Of a DNA stretch of 63,829 bases, positions 56,254 through 63,829 are shown piece by piece. Position 1 is the stretch's first letter, and the number at the start of each line of letters is the position of its first letter. Both the position numbers and the translations under genes were made by a program. This DNA comes from Methylobacterium sp. J-048 (GTDB lineage Bacteria; Pseudomonadota; Alphaproteobacteria; Rhizobiales; Beijerinckiaceae), in contig NZ_JAKSYL010000046.1 in NCBI RefSeq assembly GCF_022829515.1, positions 1 through 63,829 of the forward strand, given 5' to 3'. The notes beneath the pieces are model-generated. The model ran no database searches. It saw nothing but the letters and a program-made list of their open reading frames with translations, and was not told the origin of the DNA.

Positions 56254-56595
56254 TCACATCGGGACCCGGTCCGCCCGACCGGCCAAGGCGACGTAGAAGC
56301 CGAGGCCGTCCTGGGCCGGCAGGGTGTGCAGGCGCTCGATCAGCCCGCGGCGCTTGGCGTCCAGGAGCAGGCGGCCCGCCGGCTGGAACAGGGTCTCGCC
56401 GCCGCCCTCCGGGGGCGGGTCCAGGCGGATCGCCACGGTCTTGCCCTTGGCGAAGCGGCTGCGCTCCAGCATGTCCTTCAGCGACGCTTCCGCGGTCGCC
56501 CGGTTGGCGCCGCGCAGGTCGAGCACCGATTCCGCGTCCGTCACGCCCAGGGCGCCGCGCAGCTTGGCCGCGTAGAAATCTTCGAAGTGGGGCAA
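56254..56595 (-). CDS. Conserved-looking hypothetical protein
   Basis: About 113 residues from a TTG at 56595, which has AAGG 8 bases upstream. The sequence 'LPHFEDFYAAKLRGALGV' then 'VLDLRGANRATAEASLKDML' and 'KGKTVAIRLDPPPEGGGETL' is compact and well formed and ends 'LGFYVALAG'. The DLRGxxxxxAxxxL stretch faintly recalls Smr-type domains, but no assignment is made. It lies downstream of the first Uma2 gene on the same strand. Confidence 0.55.
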   Translation of the reverse strand: MPHFEDFYAAKLRGALGVTDAESVLDLRGANRATAEASLKDMLERSRFAKGKTVAIRLDPPPEGGGETLFQPAGRLLLDAKRRGLIERLHTLPAQDGLGFYVALAGRADRVPM

Positions 56596-56657
56596 GTCGG
56601 TGCCTTGACGCTCTGCTGGGCCGGACGAACCGGCACGTTGCGATCGGGTGCGGGGCC

Positions 56658-57221
56658 TCAGACGGCGAGACCACGGTAGATGTCGCGCACCGGCACGGTG
56701 CCGTCGAGTTCCGGCAGCGCAAGGCTGCCGTCGAGGCCGAGCGCCTGGACGCTCCAGTCGTCGGCCTCCCGGCGCCAGGCCTCGACGCGCGCCTCGTCGG
56801 AATAGACGATCAGCAGGACCTTGAGACTCGGGACCGTGCGGTAGAAGTCGATCTTGCGGCCCCGGTCCAGGCTCATGGTCGAGGGCGACAGCACCTCGGC
56901 CACCAGCAGCGGATCCTCGGCATAGCCGTCCGGCAGCGGCGGCCCGCAGCGCACCACCACGTCGGGGATCGGCACGAAATCGTCCTGCGCGGCGCTGACG
57001 ATCCCGAGGCCGGGGAGGGCGCGGCAATCCTTCCCGTCGGCGAGGTCGCCGATTCGGCGGATCAGGTTGGCGACGATCGCTTGGTGACGCTCGCGCGGCG
57101 GCGACATGAGCACAGGCTCGCCGTCGAGCAGCTCCCAACGCTCCGCGTCCGGACGGCTGTCCGTCCAATGCCTGAACTCGGCGACCCGCATGCGCGCGTC
57201 GCGCTTCGCGGCCAAAGCCAT
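56658..57221 (-). CDS. Uma2 family protein (putative restriction-fold nuclease), copy 2
   Basis: A 187-residue Uma2/DUF820 protein with the core order 'RWELLDGEPVLMSPP', 'RHQAIVANLIRRI', 'IPDVVVRCGPP' and 'LLVAEVLSPSTMSLDRGRKI', which forms a PD-(D/E)xK-like site (Asp in PDVVV, Glu in AEVLS, Lys in GRKI). Most members have no known function. It is a tandem paralogue of the gene at 57286-57831 and closely similar in sequence. The ATG at 57221 directly precedes the core. Confidence 0.85.
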   Translation of the reverse strand: MALAAKRDARMRVAEFRHWTDSRPDAERWELLDGEPVLMSPPRERHQAIVANLIRRIGDLADGKDCRALPGLGIVSAAQDDFVPIPDVVVRCGPPLPDGYAEDPLLVAEVLSPSTMSLDRGRKIDFYRTVPSLKVLLIVYSDEARVEAWRREADDWSVQALGLDGSLALPELDGTVPVRDIYRGLAV

Positions 57222-57285
57222 CGCCGCCCTCCGATGATCCGGGCGCGATGGTAGCACCCGCGACGGTGCCCGCAACAGCGCCGGT

Positions 57286-57831
57286 TCAGAAGGCAACCCG
57301 GGCGTAGGCCTCGCCCACCGGCAGGGCGCCGCCGAGTTCCGGCAGGACAATGGCCTCGCCCGGCCCGGCGACCCGCATCGTCCAGTCGGCATCCCGGCGC
57401 CAGACCTCGATCCGGGCCTCGTCCTGATAGACGATCAGCAAGGTCTGGAGACTCGGAACGGTGGCGTAGAAGGCGAGCTTGCGGCCCCGGTCGTTGGTCA
57501 TGGTGCCGGGCGAGAGCACCTCGGCGATCAGCAGCGGGTCATCAATGTAGCCGTTGGGCGGCATCGACCCGCAATGGACCACGACGTCCGGGTAGGGCGC
57601 GTAATCGTCCATCGCGTCGCTGAGGATCGCGAGGCCCGGATAGGCGCCGCAGCCGCGCGGCTCGGCCAGCGCGTCGAGATGCGTGAGCAGGTTGGTCACG
57701 ATGCGCTGGTGCCGGGCGCTCGGCGGCGCCATCAGCACCGGCTCGCCGTCGAGCAGTTCCCAGCGCTCCTCGTCCGGGCGCGGCTCGACCCAGCGCCGAT
57801 ACTCGGCGACGCTCATGCGCCCAGCGTGCAT
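57286..57831 (-). CDS. Uma2 family protein, copy 1
   Basis: A 181-residue paralogue of the downstream gene with the same motifs: 'ERWELLDGEPVLMAPP', 'RHQRIVTNLLTHLDAL', 'YPDVVVHCGSMP' and 'LLIAEVLSPGTMTNDRGRKL'. The two genes are 64 bases apart on one strand and probably arose by local duplication. The ATG at 57831 is preferred to a start 60 bases upstream. Confidence 0.85.
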   Translation of the reverse strand: MHAGRMSVAEYRRWVEPRPDEERWELLDGEPVLMAPPSARHQRIVTNLLTHLDALAEPRGCGAYPGLAILSDAMDDYAPYPDVVVHCGSMPPNGYIDDPLLIAEVLSPGTMTNDRGRKLAFYATVPSLQTLLIVYQDEARIEVWRRDADWTMRVAGPGEAIVLPELGGALPVGEAYARVAF

Positions 57832-57887
57832 CGCGGCCTCCGATCGGACACGCCACGCTATCATGGACCGAAAAATCCGGCACCAGT

Positions 57888-59045
57888 TCAATCGGTTGCC
57901 AGCGCCGCCGCGAGGTCCCCGCCGGCCTCGAGGAAGCGCTGCGGGTCGACCGGCTCGCCGTCGATCCGGGTCTCGTAATGCAAATGCGCCCCGGTGGAGC
58001 GCCCGGTCGAGCCGACCAGGCCGACCACGTCCCCCGCGACGACGCGCTGGCCCGGGCGGACGAGGATGCGGGCGAGATGGCCGAACCGGGTGACGACGCC
58101 GTGGCCGTGGTCGATCTCGACCATGTTGCCGTAGCCGCCGGCATAGTCCGCGGCGCTCACCCGGCCGGGCGCGGTGGCGCGGGCGGGCTCGCCGGACTCG
58201 GCCTTGAGATCGAGGCCGGTATGGAGCGCCAGACCCCGGGTGAACGGGTCGAGGCGGGTGCCGAACGGGCTCGACACGACTGGCTCGCCGCCTGTCGGCC
58301 GGCCCAGCGGCAGCGCGGCGGCGAGCCGGTGCAGGCGCGCGCCGTCATCCAGCGCCCGGCGGGCCAAGTCCAGGTTGCTCGCGAAGCCGGTCGCGAACCC
58401 GTCCAGGGCGCGGGCGTCGAGGGGGACCAGCGGGCCGCCGGTTCCAGCCGTCGTGGGATCGAGGCGATCGGGGTCGAGGCCGGTGCGGCCGATCAGCCCG
58501 CGCAGGCGCCGGACCGTGTCGCCGGCCCGCTCGACCACCCGGGCGAGGCGCTCGCCCTGCGCGGCCCGCAGGCCGTCGAGGCGGGCCTCCAGGCGGATCA
58601 GCCCGGTCTCGGCATCGATGGCGCTCCGGCGGGGCAGGGCGGGGAACCGGGACGGCGCGCCCGCCTCGGCCGGTCGCAGGTCGAACCCGTCCGGGCCGTC
58701 GTCCGGACGCGGCAGCGCGCCGGTTGTGAGCGGATCGGGGGGCTGGACGCCGAGGCCGGCCAGGGCCGCCTGCCGACGCTCTAGCTCGGCCTGGCGCTCG
58801 AGGGCCGCCGCGACCCGCTCGGCCAGGCTCGATTCCGCTCCGACCCGGTCGCGGCCGGCCCGGTCGAGCCGGTCCCGCAGCTCGGCGAGCCGGGCTTCGT
58901 AGGCGTCCCGCATCGCCCCCTGGCGCGCGACGAAGCCGGCGAGCACGTCGTCGTGGAACACGATCAGGTAGGAGGCGCCGAGCGCCCACAGGAGGGCGAG
59001 GGCGAACCCGGCGGCGAGGAGTTTCGGAGGCAGCGGGCGATGCAT
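57888..59045 (-). CDS. M23 peptidase (LytM domain) protein
   Basis: A 385-residue protein with an N-terminal membrane anchor ('LLAAGFALALLWALGASYL'), a long coiled coil (about 45-95, 'RLAELRDRLDRAGRDRV') and a C-terminal LytM domain. Zinc ligands are visible: His275 in 'HTGLDLKA' with its Asp, and His354 and His356 in 'GAHLHYETRIDG'. Anchored M23 proteins with coiled coils either cut peptidoglycan cross-links or activate amidases (EnvC/NlpD type). The metal ligands are complete, so activity is possible. Confidence 0.88.
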   Translation of the reverse strand: MHRPLPPKLLAAGFALALLWALGASYLIVFHDDVLAGFVARQGAMRDAYEARLAELRDRLDRAGRDRVGAESSLAERVAAALERQAELERRQAALAGLGVQPPDPLTTGALPRPDDGPDGFDLRPAEAGAPSRFPALPRRSAIDAETGLIRLEARLDGLRAAQGERLARVVERAGDTVRRLRGLIGRTGLDPDRLDPTTAGTGGPLVPLDARALDGFATGFASNLDLARRALDDGARLHRLAAALPLGRPTGGEPVVSSPFGTRLDPFTRGLALHTGLDLKAESGEPARATAPGRVSAADYAGGYGNMVEIDHGHGVVTRFGHLARILVRPGQRVVAGDVVGLVGSTGRSTGAHLHYETRIDGEPVDPQRFLEAGGDLAAALATD

Positions 59046-59119
59046 CGGGACGGCCCCGTGGGAGCCGCCATTCAGACCCGCTTAGGGTTAAGGATCCGTC
59101 GCGCTGCTCCCCCGCCCGC

Positions 59120-59587
59120 TCACGGCAGCGCCCGGGCGGCCTCCAGAACCGCCTCGGCATGGCCGGGCACCTTCACCTTCGGCCAGACCTTGGCGATGCG
59201 GCCCTCGCGGTCGACCAGCACGGTGGTGCGCTCCACGCCCATGTACGTGCGCCCGTACATGCTCTTCTCGACCCAGACCCCGTAGGCCTCCAGCACACCC
59301 TTGTCCTCGTCGGAGGCGAGCGGGAAGGCGAGGCCGTACTTGCCGCAGAACTTGTCGTGGCTCTTCACCGGGTCCGGCGACAGGCCGATCACCGTCGCGT
59401 CGGCCTCGCCGAAGGCCGGCAGCAGGCCGTTGAAGTCCTGCGCCTCCAGGGTGCAGCCACTCGTGTCGTCCTTCGGGTAGAAGTAGAGCACGATCTTGTG
59501 ACCGCGGAGCGCCGACAGCGCGATCCGCCCTCCGCCGGATGCGGGCAAGTCGAAATCGGGGGCCGGATCGCCCTCTGACAATGGCAT
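59120..59587 (-). CDS. bcp: Thioredoxin-dependent peroxiredoxin (Bcp)
   Basis: The 155-residue Bcp/PrxQ reduces peroxides with thioredoxin. The peroxidatic Cys45 lies in 'DDTSGCTLEAQDF' and a possible resolving Cys81 in 'HDKFCGKYGL'. The N-terminus 'LSEGDPAPDFDLP' is typical. It is divergent from the large AsmA-like gene. Confidence 0.93.
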   Translation of the reverse strand: MPLSEGDPAPDFDLPASGGGRIALSALRGHKIVLYFYPKDDTSGCTLEAQDFNGLLPAFGEADATVIGLSPDPVKSHDKFCGKYGLAFPLASDEDKGVLEAYGVWVEKSMYGRTYMGVERTTVLVDREGRIAKVWPKVKVPGHAEAVLEAARALP

Positions 59588-59763
59588 CGTGCCTTCCTTT
59601 CGGCCGATTGATGGTGTGCAGTCCCGCCGTGCGCGGAAGCCCCGTGAGGTTGCGCCGCGCCGCCCGACCAGAACTCGGAGTCACGCCCGCTGTAAAGCGC
59701 GGTCGCGCTTCGATCCACCGGCCGCGGAGTTCCGCGCGCGAAGCCCCCGGAACAAGGGTCCCG

Positions 59764-62700
59764 ATGGCGGACGAGACGACCTTGGCAGCCAAGCCTCGGG
59801 GGAGGGCGCGACGCTGGGGCGGGTTCTGCCTCGTCGGCGCGCTCGCCCTGGTGCTGCTCGTCGGCGGCGGGATCGGGCTGGCGGCCCTGCGCCTGTCCAA
59901 CGGCCCTCTGCAGATCGACGCCCTGTCGCGCCGGGTCGCGGCCGCCGTGGCCGAGCGGATCGGGCCGGGCTGGAGCATCGGGATCCGCGGCAGCAGCCTC
60001 GAGCTCGACCGCGAGAACGCCCTGAGCCTGCGCTTCTCCGGCCTCGACATCCGCAACCCGCAGGGCGACCTTGTGGTGCGGGCGCCGCTCGCCGTGGTCA
60101 GCCTCGACCCCTGGGGCCTCCTGCACCTCAACCTGCAGCCGCGCTCAATCGAGTTCCGCGAGACGCAGACCACCGCCCTCGTGCACCGGGACGGCTCCAT
60201 CGCGTTCGCGGCCTCCGAGGCCAACCACCCGGTCGATATCGAGCCGCACACGCCGCCGAGCGTGGACGCGGCGCGGGGCAAGGTCTCGCCGCTGTCGGCG
60301 ACCTTGGCCTCGATCTTCGGCGTGGTGCTGGATTCCAGCGGCGTCGTCGGCGCCCTCGACCGCGCCCGCATCACCGATGCGCGGCTGCGGCTGATCGACG
60401 ACGACGGCCGCGAGCGCGCGGTGTTCGCCCGGGTCAACGGGCTGTTCGGGCGTGATCCGGTCAATGGAACCCGCAACTTCGAGTTGCGGCTCGACGGCCC
60501 CCACGGCGAGTGGCGCTTCGGTGGCGCCCTGCGCGAGGGCGGGGAAACCCAGGCGCGCTCGGGGGTCATCACCCTGGACGACCTGCCGGTGCCCGACCTG
60601 CTGCTGCTCTCGGGGCAATCGAGCCTGCCGTTGACCACCGACCTTAAGCTCTCGGCCCGCGCCGACGTGAGCCTGGTGGCCGGGCGGATCACGACCATGA
60701 ACGCGAAGGTCCATACCGGCGACGGCACGTTCCTGATCGAGGAGAAGGACTTCAATCCGGTCACGGTCGAGAGCCTGGACGCGACCCTGAACTGGGACGA
60801 GGCGGCCCGCGTCATGGCGCTCACCGGCCTGGATTACCGGGGGGCCGGCAACGCGGTGCACCTGACCGGCACCTGGACCGGGAGTCCGCCGGACGCCGCC
60901 ACGGCCTGGACCGCGACGCTGTCGGGGCGCGACGCGACCTTGCGCGGGGCGACCCCGAAGGACGCGCCGGTGAAGATCGACGCGCTCGACGCGCAACTCA
61001 CCGGCCGGGACGGCGGCATCGCCATCGACGCGCTCAACGTCGTGGCCCCGGGCGTACAGGGGGTGATCACCGGCACGATCGGCACCACGGCCGACGACGG
61101 CGGCCTGACGCTCCGCATCCTCGGCCATGACGGCGAGGTCCGGACCGGGTTGCGGCTGTGGCCGGAGCATATCGCGCCGCCGGCCCGCACCTACCTGGTG
61201 GACCAGCTGCGCCGCGGCCGGATCGAGTCCGTTGACATCCGCGTGAAGATGTCCGGCACGGTTCTGGCCGCCGCGACCAAGGGCGAGCCGGCCCCCGACG
61301 ACTCGGTGCATATCGACTTCCGGGTCTCCGACGCGGCGCTGGACGTCACCGCCGACGCGCCGCCGGTGGTGAAGGGCAACGTCTCCGGGACGATCACCGG
61401 GCGCTCGACCACCGTGCGCAACGTGACCGCCGAGGTGCGCGGACCGGACGGCCGCGGGCTGGCGATCTCGGACGGCAGCTTCGTGATCCCGCAGATCATG
61501 CCGGACCGGGTCGTGGCGCAGATCGGCATGCGGCTCTCCGGCGGCGCCGACGGCATGGCCTCCGTGCTCCAGGCCAAGCTGTTCAAGAGCCTGATGAGCG
61601 TCGATCTCGACCCGGCCACGATCAAGGGCGGCGCCGACCTGCGGGTCGACTTCCCCCTCGACCTCAAGCACGTGCCGGACCTGCCGAACCTGCCCGTGAC
61701 CCTGTCGGGGACGCTCTCCGACCTCTCGGTCGACAAGGTGATGGGCAAGGACCGCCTGGAAGCGGGCAAGTTCGCCCTGTTGTACGACCGCGGCGCCTTC
61801 ACCCTGAAGGGCGACGGCCGGGTCGGCGGCGCGCCGATCTCGGTGGACATGCGCCAGCCCAAGGTCGGCCAGCCCGGCGAGGCGGTGGTCAACCTCGCCC
61901 TCGACGAGGCCCTGCGGGCCAAGAAGGGCCTGCCGACCGCGCCGCTTCTCTCGGGCACGATCCCGGTCCGCGCCGTGGTGCCGATCGGCCGGCCGGGATC
62001 CGGCAAGCCGCCGATCAAGATCGAGGCGGATCTCGCCAAGGCTGGCATCGACGGGCTGCTGCCCGGACTGACCAAGCCGGCGGGCAAGCCGGGACGCCTC
62101 AGCTTCACGCTGGTGGAGAACGGCCAGAGCTACGATCTGCGCGACTTCGCCCTCGACGCCGCCCCGGCCGCCGCCCGCGGCAGCCTCACGATCAGCCCGG
62201 AAGGCGGCCTGGAGCGCGCCGACCTGACGAGCGTCAAGCTGTCCCCGGGCGACGACCTGCGGGTGAGCCTCGACCGCACCGGCACCGGCTACAAGGTCCT
62301 GGTCCGCGGCGCGGTGGTCGATGCGCGGCCGTTCCTGAAGTCGCTCGGCGGGCCGGACGCCAAAAGCGGCAAGGAGGCGAAAGATGCGAACCCGAAGGAT
62401 GTCGACGCCGATATCCAGGTGCCGATCGTGGCGGGCTTCAACGACGAGGCGCTGACCAACGCCAACCTGCGGCTGACCCTGCACGGACGGACCCTGAAAG
62501 CCGCCAACATCACCGGGCGGTTCCGCGCGGCCCCGTTCGCCGCCACCGTCACACGGGGCGAGCGCGGCGTGCCGACGCTCGCGGTGGAATCGGCCGATGC
62601 CGGCGCGACGTTGCGCTTCGTCGACGTCTACCGCCGGATGCAGGGCGGGCGCCTCACCGCCGGGATCGGCCTCAACGACGGCCCGCAGGCCGGCGTGGTC

Positions 62701-63219
62701 CAGATCCGCGACTTCTCGCTGCGCAACGAGCCGGCCCTGTCGAGCATCATGGCCCAGGGACCGGAGCCGGCCGAGGCGGACACGGCCCGCGGCCGCCGGA
62801 TCGCCCCGGGCCGGGCGGCCGGGGACGTGACCTTCGACCGGATGCGGGCGAATTTCGTGCGCAGCGGCAGCCGGGTCGATTTCAGCGACGCAGCGATCTC
62901 CAACGCCGCGATGGGCTTCACCCTGTCGGGCTGGCTCGATACCGGCCGGGAGCGCACCGACATGACCGGCACCTTCGTGCCGCTCTACGGGCTCAACAAC
63001 GTCGCCTCGCAATTGCCGCTGCTCGGGCCGCTGCTCGGGGGCGGGCACAACGAGGGCCTGTTCGCCGTCAATTTCCGCGTCTCCGGCAAGCTCGCCTCCC
63101 CGGACGTGAGCGTGAACCCGCTCTCGGCGATCGCCCCGGGCTTCCTGCGCAAGCTGTTCAGCGCCGGCGGCGGCCCCTTCGCGGACGGCGTCCCGACGGT
63201 GCCGCAGGGCGAGCGCTGA
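59764..63219 (+). CDS. Large AsmA/YhdP-like (DUF3971) protein
   Basis: A 1,151-residue protein with a short N-terminal membrane anchor ('GALALVLLVGGGIGLAALRL', about 23-42) and a very long beta-rich periplasmic region containing the DUF3971 and AsmA-C type domains ('GPGWSIGIRGSSLELDREN', and C-terminal 'GFTLSGWLDTGRERTDMTG'). Relatives such as E. coli YhdP form bridges that move phospholipids between the membranes. The ATG at 59764 is preferred because it places the anchor at the N-terminus; the frame is open further upstream. A palindrome follows its stop. Confidence 0.87.
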   Translation: MADETTLAAKPRGRARRWGGFCLVGALALVLLVGGGIGLAALRLSNGPLQIDALSRRVAAAVAERIGPGWSIGIRGSSLELDRENALSLRFSGLDIRNPQGDLVVRAPLAVVSLDPWGLLHLNLQPRSIEFRETQTTALVHRDGSIAFAASEANHPVDIEPHTPPSVDAARGKVSPLSATLASIFGVVLDSSGVVGALDRARITDARLRLIDDDGRERAVFARVNGLFGRDPVNGTRNFELRLDGPHGEWRFGGALREGGETQARSGVITLDDLPVPDLLLLSGQSSLPLTTDLKLSARADVSLVAGRITTMNAKVHTGDGTFLIEEKDFNPVTVESLDATLNWDEAARVMALTGLDYRGAGNAVHLTGTWTGSPPDAATAWTATLSGRDATLRGATPKDAPVKIDALDAQLTGRDGGIAIDALNVVAPGVQGVITGTIGTTADDGGLTLRILGHDGEVRTGLRLWPEHIAPPARTYLVDQLRRGRIESVDIRVKMSGTVLAAATKGEPAPDDSVHIDFRVSDAALDVTADAPPVVKGNVSGTITGRSTTVRNVTAEVRGPDGRGLAISDGSFVIPQIMPDRVVAQIGMRLSGGADGMASVLQAKLFKSLMSVDLDPATIKGGADLRVDFPLDLKHVPDLPNLPVTLSGTLSDLSVDKVMGKDRLEAGKFALLYDRGAFTLKGDGRVGGAPISVDMRQPKVGQPGEAVVNLALDEALRAKKGLPTAPLLSGTIPVRAVVPIGRPGSGKPPIKIEADLAKAGIDGLLPGLTKPAGKPGRLSFTLVENGQSYDLRDFALDAAPAAARGSLTISPEGGLERADLTSVKLSPGDDLRVSLDRTGTGYKVLVRGAVVDARPFLKSLGGPDAKSGKEAKDANPKDVDADIQVPIVAGFNDEALTNANLRLTLHGRTLKAANITGRFRAAPFAATVTRGERGVPTLAVESADAGATLRFVDVYRRMQGGRLTAGIGLNDGPQAGVVQIRDFSLRNEPALSSIMAQGPEPAEADTARGRRIAPGRAAGDVTFDRMRANFVRSGSRVDFSDAAISNAAMGFTLSGWLDTGRERTDMTGTFVPLYGLNNVASQLPLLGPLLGGGHNEGLFAVNFRVSGKLASPDVSVNPLSAIAPGFLRKLFSAGGGPFADGVPTVPQGER

Positions 63220-63257
63220 GCTTCATCCCGTCCGGCGGGACGTTTTCGCGCGGCACC

Positions 63258-63346
63258 GTCATTGCGAGCGGAGCGAAGCAACCCAGGGAAACGCCACCTT
63301 CGGGGATCGCGCGCTGCCCTGGGTTGCTTCGCTATGCTCGCAATGA
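63258..63346. repeat. Long palindrome after the AsmA-like gene
   Basis: Starting GTCATTGCGAGCGGAGCGAA at 63258 and ending at 63346, the two arms of about 30 bases pair with few mismatches around a 28-base centre. Part of it also occurs at 390-410. It could end both converging transcripts. Confidence 0.8.
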
Positions 63347-63382
63347 CGAACAGGCGACGATGAACGCCGTCGCAGAGGCATG

Positions 63383-63412
63383 AAAAAACCCGGCGCGGCG
63401 GACCGCACCGGG
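63383..63412 (-). terminator. Terminator of the ferredoxin-NADP reductase gene
   Basis: CCCGGCGCGG (63389-63398) pairs with CCGCACCGGG (63403-63412) with one mismatch around a 4-base loop, followed on the minus strand by six T. It lies 22 bases after the fpr stop. Confidence 0.85.
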
Positions 63413-63434
63413 CTGAACGCAAAGTGCAAAAAAA

Positions 63435-63829
63435 CTACTTCTCGACGAAGGCTTTCTCGATCACGTAGTGGCCGCCCTCGCCGTGATTGCCTTCCTCGTA
63501 ACCGCCGGTGCTCAGCAGCTCGCGGGTGTCGCGGATCATGTCGGGGCTGCCGCAGAGCATGAAGCGGTCCGCCTCGACCGACATGGCCGGCAGGCCGATA
63601 TCGGAGAACAGCTTGCCCGAGACCATCAGGTCGGTGATCCGGCCGCGGTTGCGGAACGGCTCGCGGGTCACGGTCGGGTAGTAGATCAGCTGGTTCGAGA
63701 TCATCTCGCCCAGGAACTCGTGCTTGGGCAGGGATTCCGTGATGGTCTCGCCGTAGGCCAGCTCCTGCACCTGGCGGCAGCCATGGACCAGCACGACCTT
63801 CTCGAACCGGTCGTAGGTCTCCGGGTCCT
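63435..63829 (-). CDS. fpr: Ferredoxin-NADP reductase, C-terminal part
   Basis: The last 131 codons of an FNR-type flavoenzyme; the start lies beyond the window. Visible blocks are 'DPETYDRFEKVVLVHGC', 'ISNQLIYYPTVTREPF', 'RFMLCGSPDMIRDTREL' and the terminal 'HYVIEKAFVEK', all typical of bacterial Fpr. The enzyme passes electrons between NADPH and ferredoxin or flavodoxin. Confidence 0.92.
   Translation of the reverse strand, partial: DPETYDRFEKVVLVHGCRQVQELAYGETITESLPKHEFLGEMISNQLIYYPTVTREPFRNRGRITDLMVSGKLFSDIGLPAMSVEADRFMLCGSPDMIRDTRELLSTGGYEEGNHGEGGHYVIEKAFVEK

Noticed and set aside
1..63829. CRISPR arrays, tRNA, rRNA, integrases or insertion sequences
   Set aside because: No regularly spaced repeats, no tRNA T-loop contexts in cloverleaf setting and no transposase motifs were seen; short genes could still be missed by eye.

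Overview
The window is high-GC alphaproteobacterial chromosome, most like Methylobacterium/Methylorubrum. The strongest markers are an ethylmalonyl-CoA mutase gene (ecm/meaA) transcribed away from a catalase gene that is followed by crotonyl-CoA carboxylase/reductase (ccr), a membrane-bound formate dehydrogenase operon, and an SOS imuA-imuB-dnaE2 cassette with an alphaproteobacterial LexA box. Genus level is as far as the sequence alone allows. No rRNA, tRNA, CRISPR array, integrase or insertion sequence was recognised.

Layout. 1-2100: gene-poor and partly AT-rich, with one probably acquired Fe(II)/2-oxoglutarate dioxygenase. 2125-7710: LexA-controlled mutagenesis cassette on the minus strand. 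7.9-14.4 kb: secreted and surface proteins (collagen-like, phospholipase A2-like, glycine-rich), a CopG-type regulator beside a PHB-depolymerase-family esterase, an Old Yellow Enzyme and a phosphodiester glycosidase-like protein. 14.5-23.5 kb: catabolic genes (MFS transporter with an amidohydrolase; omega-amino acid aminotransferase divergent from an XRE-cupin regulator; SDR reductase; M20 deacylase) and an L,D-transpeptidase. 23.6-24.9 kb: an AT-rich orphan AAA ATPase. 26.4-32.5 kb: a formate dehydrogenase operon whose alpha subunit reads through an in-frame TGA as selenocysteine. 33.8-38.7 kb: sulfate ABC importer sbp-cysT-cysW-cysA followed by a cysteine synthase. 41.6-47.0 kb: ccr, katA and ecm of the ethylmalonyl-CoA pathway. 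47.1-49.9 kb: a chemoreceptor, then a two-gene module ending in a HEPN-like protein. 50-54.9 kb: three enzymes matching the steps that start an O-antigen on a 6-deoxy-HexNAc sugar, with a class D beta-lactamase between them. 55-63.8 kb: a 53-residue protein gene, a DUF1206 membrane protein, two tandem Uma2 proteins, an M23 peptidase, a Bcp peroxiredoxin, a large AsmA/YhdP-like protein and the 3' part of a ferredoxin-NADP reductase gene.

How the genes work together. Formate oxidation in the periplasm feeds electrons to quinone through the Fdh complex. ccr and ecm belong to the ethylmalonyl-CoA route that regenerates glyoxylate. Sulfate import plus cysteine synthase supplies reduced sulfur. The imu cassette gives damage-induced mutagenesis.

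The most interesting signals are the selenocysteine formate dehydrogenase, whose downstream hairpin places U17, G23 and U24 as in the E. coli element; the uncharacterised HEPN pair with a 4-bp start/stop overlap; several clean operator-like palindromes; a family of long intergenic palindromes present in both orientations; and the two AT-rich acquired genes.
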